Source of the DNA: Lachnospiraceae bacterium UBA3820 | GTDB lineage: Bacteria; Bacillota; Clostridia; Lachnospirales; Lachnospiraceae | NCBI GenBank assembly: GCA_002369325.1 | Contig: DFDU01000096.1 | Location: forward strand, 1 to 37,049 | Length of the DNA: 37,049 bases | Reading direction: 5' to 3' | Part shown: positions 1 to 6,402 of the stretch, in pieces | Layout of the letters: every line of letters begins with the position of its first letter | Position numbering within the stretch: the first letter of the stretch is position 1 | Notes under the pieces: model-generated | What the model saw: the letters and a program-made list of their open reading frames with translations, nothing else | The model's database searches: none | What the model was told of the DNA's origin: nothing | Program-made: the position numbers and the translations under genes

Positions 1-44
1 TGAACACCTGCCTCGAGTAACTGCTTCATTGAAATAACGCTCAT
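1..44 (-). CDS. rpsB: Ribosomal protein S2, N-terminal fragment (runs off the left edge)
   Basis: Only the first 14 codons are in the window. They read MSVISMKQLLEAGV, followed by the first two bases of the next codon, which matches the usual start of bacterial ribosomal protein S2 (MSVISMKQLLEAGVHFGHQ). S2 is a small-subunit protein that helps position S1 and mRNA on the 30S ribosome. The ATG at 44-42 is preceded by a strong AAGGAGG at 51-57. Its position just after the flagellar cluster matches the sigD-swrB-rpsB order of B. subtilis. It has its own promoter and leader upstream, so it is a separate transcription unit from the flagellar genes. Confidence 0.9.
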   Translation of the reverse strand, partial: MSVISMKQLLEAGV

Positions 45-170
45 AATATACCTCCTTGGTTATACCTTCTGTGAGTTTCAAATCCTTATCCGCGGAAACC
101 ACAGCGTCACGTGGCACCAATCCGTTTATCCGCTCACATGTTTAATATTTTCCGTGTCAGACCGACACAA
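45..170 (-). promoter_or_regulatory. Structured 5' leader of rpsB, possible S2 autoregulatory element
   Basis: About 125 nt lie between the predicted rpsB transcription start and its ATG, long for a housekeeping gene. The transcript can form a hairpin GTGTC-GGTCT-GACAC (152-166) near its 5' end. Further down, TGTGAG (138-133) can pair with CTCACA (75-70) and TCCG/CGGA (129-132 with 93-96) nests inside it, with CCAC/GTGG able to pair within the loop. Ribosomal protein operons often have such leaders bound by their own product. I did not match it to a named leader family, so S2 autoregulation is inference. Confidence 0.45.
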
Positions 171-175
171 AGAGC

Positions 176-204
176 ATTATAACACAAAAAAAAAGTGCAG
201 GCAA
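176..204 (-). promoter_or_regulatory. Sigma-A promoter of rpsB
   Basis: On the minus strand the -10 box is a perfect TATAAT (181-176) with an upstream TG, giving the extended form TGTTATAAT. Exactly 17 bases upstream is TTGCCT (204-199), a 4/6 match to TTGACA. The predicted start is near 169. The -35 box coincides with the loop of the terminator at 189-214. Confidence 0.75.
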
Positions 205-214
205 GCACTTTTTT
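186..214 (-). terminator. Intrinsic terminator at the end of the flagellar cluster
   Basis: Perfect inverted repeat with a 10-bp stem: arms 189-198 and 205-214, with core GTGC/GCAC and A/T flanks, and loop 199-204. Read on the minus strand it ends in a run of nine U, as expected for a Rho-independent terminator of the last flagellar gene (stop at 393). The plus-strand reading also ends in a T run, so it could work in both directions. Confidence 0.85.
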
Positions 215-228
215 CTTTATTTTCCTTT

Positions 229-368
229 GTTTTTCAACGCCATGCATTTTATATATTACATATGTTTTTCAACGCCATGCATTTTACATATTACATATGT
301 TTTTCAACGCCATGCATTTTACATATTACATATGTTTTTCAACGCCATGCATTTTTCGTATTATCCAA
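229..368. repeat. Tandem array of four 35-bp units
   Basis: Copies start at 229, 264, 299 and 334. Each begins GTTTTTCAACGCCATGCATTTT and continues with an AT-rich half ending ACATAT. Copies 2 and 3 are identical, copy 1 differs from them by one base, and copy 4 matches for about 22 bases then diverges. There are no spacers, so this is not a CRISPR array. Each unit contains the palindrome ATGCAT, and unit junctions can form the small stem ACATA/TATGT. It lies in the 3' untranslated region between the last flagellar stop codon and the terminator. Its function is unknown. Confidence 0.9.
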
Positions 369-392
369 ATTTTCGACTCCATAAACTTATCA

Positions 393-1001
393 TCAGTCAT
401 TTTTTGGTGTTGTTATAATTTTGGCTATCTCTTCATATGTCATATTGCTGTTAAGCTTAAAGGTATTTATCTGGATCTTATTGGAAATACCCTGTGTAAC
501 AAGATAATTGTCAAAGTCCTCTGCATCCTTTATAATTTCAGCCTTTTCAAGCATCGCTGCAACTTCTGTCGACTCCATACCGCCTGTTACGGTAATCGTT
601 GCTTCCGTATAGGTATTATGCGAGTCTTCCGTGTTTTTTTCTTTTTTTGACTCGGTAGTTGATTCTGTTGTCTTCTTTTCTTCTGTCGTTTGTGCCTCTG
701 TAGTAGTTATTTCCTCGGTAGTTATTTCCTCGGTAGTTGTTTCCTCGGTGCTTACTTCGGTTTTCTCTTCCGTTTCGGTTGCCTCTGTTGTTTTTTCGGT
801 GGTGCTTATGACCTCTTCAACTGTTTTTGCATCGGCATCCGTATCCGTTGCCATTACCATTCCGAGTTTTTCTGCCCTTTTTATTATTTCTTCATTACTT
901 AATTTTTCTTTATCCGTTTTTCCCGCAGCTGCAGCAAGCATAACTATCGCACCGAATATAATGCCTATGCCCAGTCCGCGCATAAAATATTTTAACTTCA
1001 T
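393..1001 (-). CDS. Membrane-anchored protein with MltG/YceG-type LysM-like domain, no catalytic domain
   Basis: A 202-aa protein and the last gene of the cluster. Residues about 7-27 form a hydrophobic N-terminal segment (signal anchor). The middle, roughly 60-130, is low-complexity and rich in Thr, Glu, Ser and Lys, with TTEEI repeats. The C-terminal 65 residues (GGMESTEVAAMLEKAEII ... FDNYLVTQG ... FKLNSNMTYEEIAKII) resemble the LysM-like domain that precedes the catalytic domain in MltG endolytic transglycosylases. The lytic domain itself is absent. The start ATG overlaps the stop of the upstream gene by four bases, implying translational coupling. A reasonable guess is a cell-wall-facing protein that binds glycan or a partner. 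A role in flagellar assembly is suggested only by context. Confidence 0.65.
   Translation of the reverse strand: MKLKYFMRGLGIGIIFGAIVMLAAAAGKTDKEKLSNEEIIKRAEKLGMVMATDTDADAKTVEEVISTTEKTTEATETEEKTEVSTEETTTEEITTEEITTTEAQTTEEKKTTESTTESKKEKNTEDSHNTYTEATITVTGGMESTEVAAMLEKAEIIKDAEDFDNYLVTQGISNKIQINTFKLNSNMTYEEIAKIITTPKND
703..747. repeat. In-frame 15-bp tandem repeat (three units)
   Basis: Three consecutive copies of GTAGTTATTTCCTCG (third with one change) encode the TTEEI-type repeats of the linker in the MltG-like protein. A 15-bp unit keeps the frame, so copy-number changes would lengthen or shorten the linker without breaking the gene. Confidence 0.8.
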
Positions 1002-1645
1002 TTCTTAGCTCCCTGATATAAATCTACTATAAGCTTTACCTCGCCGACTCCAAGTCCCAGATTCTTGGCAATTTCCAAAATGCTAAGTCCCGACTTATGC
1101 ATTTCAAGAATTATATCTTTATTGGCATCAAGGGATTTAACTTCTTCTTCATTTTCTTCTATGTTTATTTCTTCCTGTTGCATTTCTTCAAGCTCTATCG
1201 CAAGCTTTTCTTCTCTTTTGTCTTTTTTTATGGCCTTATTTTCATTAATCAAATCATTTATTTCTTTTTTGTAATCATCAACCATTGAAGCAGTTGTCAT
1301 GATTTCCTTTTGCTTATCCGAAAGCATGCTGTAAAGGAATAATGCTTCACTGTGATTTCTTTCTATCTCTTCATTTACGGATACTGCATAATCTCCGAGT
1401 GCAAGTGTTTTTTGATTTACAATTTCCGAAAACTTTGCTTCGACATCCGAAAGCTTATCATCTATATGTTCATCCATATAATCATTTATAAGCTTGTTTA
1501 TCTTTTCCTTCTGCTCATCCGTAAGTTTCTCCGGAATCTTTATAATGCTTTCGCCCTCTTCATCCTTTGATTTTTCAACAAATAAAAAGCTTCCAAATAT
1601 CAATACCAATCCTAATATTATAAGTAATATAACTGCTCCCGACAT
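998..1645 (-). CDS. SwrB-like / DUF6115 membrane-anchored protein
   Basis: A 215-aa protein. Residues about 4-24 form a single N-terminal membrane segment. They are followed by a long charged, helical, probably coiled-coil region (about 40-170) rich in Glu and Lys. The C-terminal part (about 178-212, ILEMHKSGLSILEIAKNLGL) looks like a small helix-turn-helix. This architecture and its location downstream of sigD and next to rpsB match B. subtilis SwrB (YlxL), which promotes flagellar type III export activation and swarming. Sequence similarity to SwrB is judged by architecture and synteny only, so orthology is inference. The nearest ribosome binding site is GGAGA, 12 bases upstream of the ATG. 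An 83-base gap with a strong hairpin separates it from the preceding gene. Confidence 0.65.
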   Translation of the reverse strand: MSGAVILLIILGLVLIFGSFLFVEKSKDEEGESIIKIPEKLTDEQKEKINKLINDYMDEHIDDKLSDVEAKFSEIVNQKTLALGDYAVSVNEEIERNHSEALFLYSMLSDKQKEIMTTASMVDDYKKEINDLINENKAIKKDKREEKLAIELEEMQQEEINIEENEEEVKSLDANKDIILEMHKSGLSILEIAKNLGLGVGEVKLIVDLYQGAKK

Positions 1646-1684
1646 AGTTTTAACGTTTCTCCATTTCGCTTTTTCATTTTTACA

Positions 1685-1719
1685 TACAAAATGATATCAA
1701 TGAAATGATATCATTTGTA
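1685..1719. other. 14-bp hairpin between the 101-aa gene and the SwrB-like gene
   Basis: Arms 1685-1699 and 1706-1719 (core ATGATATCA / TGATATCAT) pair over 14 bp with one bulged A and a 6-nt loop. Downstream on the minus strand there is no clear U run, whereas the plus-strand side is T-rich. It could be an mRNA processing or stability element or a weak terminator. No plus-strand gene would use it as a terminator. Confidence 0.6.
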
Positions 1720-1728
1720 TTTTATTTA

Positions 1729-2034
1729 TCAAATTTTAATATCAAAATTTATACGGTTAATCTCCGTTTCGGATTTTGATTGTTCTTTGTTTTCCTTTTT
1801 CTTTTTCTTGCTGTAAATATTGGAATATTTATTTTTGCCTTCTTCCTTTGCATCATGATTCTGCTCATAGAATACGGCCTCATCTTTTTTTACAACAGTC
1901 TCTTTTATCTGCTGTTCTTCTTTTTTCACCTCTGATTCGGCATGCAAAGTATTAAGTACGCTTTGACCTTCCGTATTTTGCTGAATGGCCGCAATAGGTG
2001 CCGAAGACTGAGCCGCAATAATCGGTGCTATCAT
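1729..2034 (-). CDS. Unrecognised 101-aa Lys/Glu-rich protein
   Basis: I do not recognise this protein. It starts at an ATG with a good AAAGGGTGA ribosome binding site, 18 bases after the fapA stop. The first 20 residues are rich in Ala, Ile, Pro and Gln (MIAPIIAAQSSAPIAAIQQ). The remainder is strongly charged, with a lysine run KKKKK near residues 76-80. It has no membrane segment and no cysteine. Composition suggests a largely disordered protein. Its place between fapA and the SwrB-like gene points to an accessory flagellar or regulatory role, but the sequence alone supports no function. It is probably a real gene given the ribosome binding site and tight spacing. Confidence 0.6.
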   Translation of the reverse strand: MIAPIIAAQSSAPIAAIQQNTEGQSVLNTLHAESEVKKEEQQIKETVVKKDEAVFYEQNHDAKEEGKNKYSNIYSKKKKKENKEQSKSETEINRINFDIKI

Positions 2035-2052
2035 AAAATCACCCTTTCCAAT

Positions 2053-3657
2053 TTAAAAAGCTGCTGTTGTCAATTCTCCATTATTTATAAGATAAAGATT
2101 ATGTGTTTCCTTATCCTGAATCACCCTGTTCATACCTGCAATGGAAATTACAACACCACGGTATACATTACCAAGTACCTTTACTTTACCCCTTCTGCCT
2201 TCGTTAAATTCAGCTCTTATAACAGTAAGCTTCTCGTTTTTTTCATTTCTTTCCGAAATGAGTTCTTCAAGATTCGCATTATATGATTTAATCTGCTTTA
2301 GATTTTCAGGACTAAGCTTTGAACCTTTCTTAAGCTTTTCCTTATAAACATTTAAATATGAAGATATCTCGGTTATCTTTTCATTAAGCTCGTTAACGCT
2401 CTTTATAAGCACCTTCATATCATCATAAAGCTGAGGATTTACTCCAACCTTTATATTTGTCTGTGTTTCCATACGGTTACCGATACTGTTAACCTCAATA
2501 TATGTCTTGCAGGCAATATCTCCGCCGACAATAAATCCCTTTCGTCCGCTTACAATTATTTTATCGCCGCATTTTATATTACTGTGAAGTATCGAGCCTG
2601 CAAATATATCACCGCCGGCATCTACAATTGCGCTTTCAAAGAATTGAGCATATACATTTCCGTCAGCTTTTATCTTACCCTTGCTCATACCCTGAACGCC
2701 GCCTTTAATCATAATATTTCCGCCGGCTGTAAGATTTGCTGCTTCTACAACACCGTTAACCTGAATATCACCGCTTGCTTTAACGGAAAAACCGGTTTTA
2801 ACGGTTCCGGCAATTACAACATTTCCGTCATACTCAATATCGCCTGTTGATGCATCTACATCAGCAGCCACGCTGAAGGTATCAGATACAAAAATCGTTC
2901 CGTTGGTAAGTGTTACATTTCCACTTACTTCACTGTATAATTCATTTCCGTCTTCGGATGTTCTGATATTTCTTCCATGCTTAAGCTTCTTTATCTTAGG
3001 CTTATTTTGCAAAATTGCTTTTCCGTAAACATCCTTTCCGGGCTTACCCATATCATGCGGTGTAAGTCTGGCAAGCAATTCGCCTTCCTTAACAGGTGTA
3101 AATATGCTAAGATCATGATAATCAACACTTCCGTCTTCATTAAGCTTCGGCTTTGCCATAGGCGATGTGCTGAAAAAATATTCTATAACCGTATCCGTTG
3201 CCATAACAGGCTTATCGCCTTTTGCAACGGGAATATTTAAACAATATTGTCTTGCCATCGTAAATACGTCTATTACCTTTTCGGAAATACCGTAAACTAT
3301 CTTCTCATTGGCAAGCTCAAGAAGAATTTCTCTTTTATCCATCTCTTTTCCGCCGGATGAAGGCGGATAAAATCTGATATATGCAACAAGCTTGTCGGGA
3401 GACACCGTAACAATTGCACTTTCATTAAACGGGCTTATCTTTAAATCACAAAGCTTTTTTTCAAGTATCTCGCTTCCCATGTTTTCGATATCATTTTTAA
3501 GAGCCATCTTATCATTAATTACAATGCCCTTTTGCTCAAGGAAATTTAATACCTCTTTATATTCAAGCTTTTTTCCGTCATTTATTGCAGGATAGATTGT
3601 GACATATGTTCCGTCATCTTTGATATTTACTTTGAAAAAAGAATTTTTATATTTCAT
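2053..3657 (-). CDS. fapA: FapA family (DUF342) flagellar assembly protein A
   Basis: A 534-aa protein of the DUF342/FapA family. The N-terminal part (about 1-165) is a mixed alpha/beta region. The centre (about 175-395) has repeated short beta segments with regular Gly/Asp/Val turns (GDIEYDGNVVIAGTVKTGF, GDIQVNGVVEAANLTAGG, GNVYAQFFESAIVDAGGDIF), typical of the right-handed beta-solenoid of this family and of bactofilin-like folds. The C-terminal third includes a coiled coil at about 405-470. FapA proteins are known from flagellated Vibrio and Clostridia and affect flagellation or polar localisation; the molecular role is not settled. The ATG has a GGGGGA ribosome binding site. It follows sigD by 87 bases, a gap containing a sigma-D-like -10 motif. 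Confidence 0.8.
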   Translation of the reverse strand: MKYKNSFFKVNIKDDGTYVTIYPAINDGKKLEYKEVLNFLEQKGIVINDKMALKNDIENMGSEILEKKLCDLKISPFNESAIVTVSPDKLVAYIRFYPPSSGGKEMDKREILLELANEKIVYGISEKVIDVFTMARQYCLNIPVAKGDKPVMATDTVIEYFFSTSPMAKPKLNEDGSVDYHDLSIFTPVKEGELLARLTPHDMGKPGKDVYGKAILQNKPKIKKLKHGRNIRTSEDGNELYSEVSGNVTLTNGTIFVSDTFSVAADVDASTGDIEYDGNVVIAGTVKTGFSVKASGDIQVNGVVEAANLTAGGNIMIKGGVQGMSKGKIKADGNVYAQFFESAIVDAGGDIFAGSILHSNIKCGDKIIVSGRKGFIVGGDIACKTYIEVNSIGNRMETQTNIKVGVNPQLYDDMKVLIKSVNELNEKITEISSYLNVYKEKLKKGSKLSPENLKQIKSYNANLEELISERNEKNEKLTVIRAEFNEGRRGKVKVLGNVYRGVVISIAGMNRVIQDKETHNLYLINNGELTTAAF

Positions 3658-3677
3658 ATAATATCCCCCAGAATCAA

Positions 3678-3708
3678 GTATCGGCGCTGTCGACGACGAA
3701 GCCCTAAA
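3678..3708 (-). promoter_or_regulatory. Candidate sigma-D (sigma-28) promoter upstream of fapA
   Basis: On the minus strand GCCGATAC (3685-3678) matches 7 of 8 positions of the sigma-28 -10 consensus GCCGATAA and lies in the non-coding gap between sigD and fapA. The best -35 candidate, TTTAGG (3708-3703), is a poor match to TAAA and is spaced further than the usual 15 bases. If real, it would let SigD drive the tail cassette. The call rests on the -10 box alone. Confidence 0.3.
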
Positions 3709-3744
3709 CAGAAACCTTAAATAATCAGTAAAAATAAATAATGT

Positions 3745-4512
3745 CTAACCCATAAATACCTGGAAATCATCTCCGAGACCTGCTTTAAGCTTCTTTAATG
3801 CTTTTGAATGAAGCTGCGAAACTCTCGACTCGGAAACCTCCATAACTCTGCTTATCTCCTTCAGAGTTAAATCTTCATAATAATATAATAAAACGACCTT
3901 CTTTTCCTTTTCCGTAAGTATCTCAAGAGCCTCCTCAAGCTTATCCTTAAGCTCGCTTTCTTCAACGACTCTTTCAGGCTCGATTCGTGCATAGCTTCTG
4001 TTGACGGAAGACTTAACTTCATTGCCCTGGTCAAGAAAATCCTCTATAGATGAGATGTTGGATATATTGGTTAATGAAATCCAATTTAGATACTCATCTT
4101 CCGTTATTCCCAATTCCTTAGCCATATCACTATCGGAATAATTCGGTCCTACCTCTTTTTCAAGATTCTTAACAGCCGAATCGATAGCCTTTTGTTTTTG
4201 TCTTACCGAACGCGGAATCCAATCAAGCTTTCTTATCTGATCAAGTATCGAACCTCTGATTCTTAAGCTTGCATAGGTTTCAAATTTAATGCCTTTTCCG
4301 TAATCAAATTTATCGATTGCATCAATAAGACCAAAAATCCCATAACTTACCAGGTCATCATATTCAACATTGGAACCAAGATATATATTCAATCTTCCGG
4401 CTACGACCTTAACCAATGGAACATATTCAATTATAATCTGTTCACGTATTACAGCAGACCTGGAATGATTATACTCAATCCAAAGTCTCTCTTTGTTGTC
4501 AAGCACAGCCAT
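3745..4512 (-). CDS. sigD: RNA polymerase sigma factor SigD/FliA (sigma-28)
   Basis: A 255-aa sigma-70 family factor of the FliA/WhiG/SigD type, which directs transcription of late flagellar, motility and chemotaxis genes. Region 2 is visible as LVSYGIFGLIDAIDKFD followed by GIKFETYASLRIRGSILDQIRKLDW, characteristic of FliA. Region 3 follows (QKAIDSAVKNLEKEVG). Region 4 contains the helix-turn-helix LTLKEISRVMEVSESRVSQ near the C-terminus. Length is normal for the family. It lies near the end of the operon, as in B. subtilis, where distance from the promoter affects SigD level. No anti-sigma factor FlgM is in the window. Confidence 0.96.
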   Translation of the reverse strand: MAVLDNKERLWIEYNHSRSAVIREQIIIEYVPLVKVVAGRLNIYLGSNVEYDDLVSYGIFGLIDAIDKFDYGKGIKFETYASLRIRGSILDQIRKLDWIPRSVRQKQKAIDSAVKNLEKEVGPNYSDSDMAKELGITEDEYLNWISLTNISNISSIEDFLDQGNEVKSSVNRSYARIEPERVVEESELKDKLEEALEILTEKEKKVVLLYYYEDLTLKEISRVMEVSESRVSQLHSKALKKLKAGLGDDFQVFMG

Positions 4513-4531
4513 GTTACACCCCTTTTAACAG

Positions 4532-4813
4532 TTACTTTGCTTCCTCTTTCTCCGTATTTTCGTTGTTTTTATCTTCTTCGCCGTTCGTCTTACTGTCGGT
4601 ACTTATATCCGTAGGCGACTCCATTTTCCTTATCAAATCGATAAGCTTTATTGCAATGGTGGCGATAATATAAAAAACAATTAAAACTATAATAAGTATT
4701 ATTAATGAATCAATAATTTCTCTTTTATATTTTATATTGAGCAACATCGCTATGAATGTTGCCGTCAAAACGATAATCGCCCTGGCGTTCTTACATTTTG
4801 TCTTAAAGTCCAA
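4532..4813 (-). CDS. Unrecognised 93-aa membrane protein
   Basis: I do not recognise a family. The chosen start is a TTG (4813-4811) with AGAGGTG about 8 bases upstream; no good ATG lies nearby. Two hydrophobic segments at about 13-26 and 35-60 (IIDSLIILIIVLIVFYIIAT) predict a small two-helix membrane protein. A basic stretch (KYKRE) separates them, and a hydrophilic acidic C-terminal tail of about 30 residues (GEEDKNNENTEKEE) follows. It sits between cheD and sigD with 17- and 19-base gaps, so it is clearly co-transcribed. A role in the flagellum, chemotaxis or SigD control is possible but rests only on position. Confidence 0.65.
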   Translation of the reverse strand: MDFKTKCKNARAIIVLTATFIAMLLNIKYKREIIDSLIILIIVLIVFYIIATIAIKLIDLIRKMESPTDISTDSKTNGEEDKNNENTEKEEAK

Positions 4814-4830
4814 ATCTTATACACCTCTGG

Positions 4831-5316
4831 TCAAATAGAATAACGTTCCGAACCTGCCTTAACAATCGTAAATTCGTATGTTTCCGGATCAAATATTACA
4901 GTGCGACCGAAATTTTTTCCGACATCCTCGGCAAGTATGGGAATATTTAATTCAGCCAACTTATTTTTAACGGCTGCTACGTTATTATCTCCTATATTGC
5001 CTATGCTTGATTTTAAAAGATAATTAAACATCGTGGCACCGCCGGCTATCTTTGCCTTGAGTATTGACCGCTTTACGCCGGCTTTCAAAAGCTGCTCAAG
5101 CATAATTTCTATACCTGTATCGGCAAACTTTAACTTGTTTGAATTATTGGCTATCTTAGTACTGTCGGGAAGCATAATATGCAAAAGTCCCGCTATGCCG
5201 GTTATCCCGTCATACATTGCAACTCCAACACATGAACCCAAGCCAATAGTCGTAATCTTATCAGGTACCTGACAGATTTTCATATCGGCTATCCCGACTT
5301 TTATCATATTACTCAT
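4831..5316 (-). CDS. cheD: Chemoreceptor glutamine deamidase CheD
   Basis: A 161-aa CheD. It deamidates glutamines on chemoreceptors and is held by CheC, whose CheY-P phosphatase activity it stimulates. Catalytic Cys29 lies in IGLGSCVGV and catalytic His46 in LLHIMLPDS; the conserved AGGATMF segment follows. I chose the ATG at 5316 because it has GGAGGCACG directly upstream and gives the normal length. A longer open frame to 5355 exists but has no homology at its start. The gene overlaps the end of cheC by eight bases, matching the functional pairing of the two proteins. Confidence 0.95.
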   Translation of the reverse strand: MSNMIKVGIADMKICQVPDKITTIGLGSCVGVAMYDGITGIAGLLHIMLPDSTKIANNSNKLKFADTGIEIMLEQLLKAGVKRSILKAKIAGGATMFNYLLKSSIGNIGDNNVAAVKNKLAELNIPILAEDVGKNFGRTVIFDPETYEFTIVKAGSERYSI

Positions 5317-5929
5317 TCGTGCCTCCAATTCCAAGCTTTTGAAGCAGAATATCATACGAATTCGAATATGATATCAAAAACAGATGTCCGTCAATCTTAT
5401 AATCACCGACTATAAGATCAGAGCTTATAATCAACGACTTATCGCTCATCTGACAATATTCGATACAAGGCACGCTTAATACAGCTCCGGCCATATCTAT
5501 ACAGGCCTCAGGTAAAGAATATCTTATTTTTGTTTCGGTAAGTGTTTCAAGTGCAGCCGCATAAGAACCAATGAGAATATTGGATATTTCATTTATTGCA
5601 GAAATACCCATATCCGAGTTCCACAACGTATCATCCTTTAATGCAAGCTTTACAAACTTCTTAGCGTCATCAACGGTAAGAAGAAATGCAATTATCGCAT
5701 CAAATCCTCCGCTGATTATACTAAATACACTGGCAACAATTTCTTCAGGATTTCCGACCAGATTTTCGAGACCGTCAAAATCGCACACTTTAACTTCGGG
5801 TATGCTCATTTTGATTTTTGAATCAAGCATAACCGACAAAGATGTTGCGGCATTTCCCGCACCGATATTTCCAAGCTCAGTAAGTATGTCACGAGCTGCT
5901 TCTGTAAGGTCAGATCCTGTAATATCCAT
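5309..5929 (-). CDS. cheC: CheY-P phosphatase CheC
   Basis: A 206-aa CheC. It dephosphorylates CheY-P in the adaptation system of Gram-positive bacteria and binds CheD. Both phosphatase signatures are intact. The first is ELGNIGAGNAATS with Glu18 and Asn21. The second is NEISNILIG with Glu114 and Asn117. There is no SpoA/FliN domain, which separates it from FliY further upstream in the operon. It lies 11 bases after cheW and is coupled to cheD by overlap. Confidence 0.95.
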   Translation of the reverse strand: MDITGSDLTEAARDILTELGNIGAGNAATSLSVMLDSKIKMSIPEVKVCDFDGLENLVGNPEEIVASVFSIISGGFDAIIAFLLTVDDAKKFVKLALKDDTLWNSDMGISAINEISNILIGSYAAALETLTETKIRYSLPEACIDMAGAVLSVPCIEYCQMSDKSLIISSDLIVGDYKIDGHLFLISYSNSYDILLQKLGIGGTNE

Positions 5930-5940
5930 ACTTTTATCTC

Positions 5941-6390
5941 CTATTCATTCTCGATATCAGCAATTAACGCCGGAATATTCAATATAGAAATAAGTGTGTC
6001 GTTATATTTGCCTACGCCGGTTACATAAGCTCTTGCTTCAACATCATCGGAAGTTACCTTTTCTATATCTTCGTCCTTAAGAGTAACAACTTCCTTAACC
6101 TCATCAACAAGAATTCCGATATTGGCGCCCTCATACTTAATTATAAGTATTCTGGATGCTCCGGTATTTTCCTTAAACGGCAAGTCAAACTTTTCTCTCA
6201 TACTCATAACAGGGATAATCACTCCACGAAGATTGATAACTCCGAGGAAGTAAGGCTGTGTATGCGGTACTCTTGTTATCGGCATAAGCCTTACAATATT
6301 ATCTATGTATGATATATCTATTCCGTATTGTTCACTGTCAAATCTTAATATAATATATTGCTTTAATTCATTATTAACGTTGTTATCCAT
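5941..6390 (-). CDS. cheW: Chemotaxis scaffold protein CheW
   Basis: A 149-aa CheW that links receptors to the CheA kinase. The single CheW (SH3-like) domain spans nearly the whole protein: YIILRFDSEQYGIDI at the start, then RVPHTQPYFLGVINLRGVIIPV, then ILIIKYEGANIGILVDEVKEVV. A GGAGGTG ribosome binding site precedes the ATG. It follows cheA by 12 bases. It is the only stand-alone CheW in the window; a CheV is not present here. Confidence 0.96.
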   Translation of the reverse strand: MDNNVNNELKQYIILRFDSEQYGIDISYIDNIVRLMPITRVPHTQPYFLGVINLRGVIIPVMSMREKFDLPFKENTGASRILIIKYEGANIGILVDEVKEVVTLKDEDIEKVTSDDVEARAYVTGVGKYNDTLISILNIPALIADIENE

Positions 6391-6402
6391 ATTGCACCTC
6401 CA

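Noticed and set aside
229..368. CRISPR array
   Set aside because: Units are directly adjacent with no unique spacers, and no cas gene is present.
154..650. Plus-strand open frames over the 35-bp repeats (Phe/Tyr/Cys-rich)
   Set aside because: They arise from the AT-rich repeat, have no proper ribosome binding site and run antisense into a well-supported minus-strand gene. A 35-base period also shifts frame with every unit.
6276..6283. GCCGATAA inside cheW, and a similar match inside fliK near 26367
   Set aside because: Both lie in conserved or in-frame coding sequence with no TAAA-like -35 at the right spacing, so they are probably chance matches to the sigma-D -10 box.
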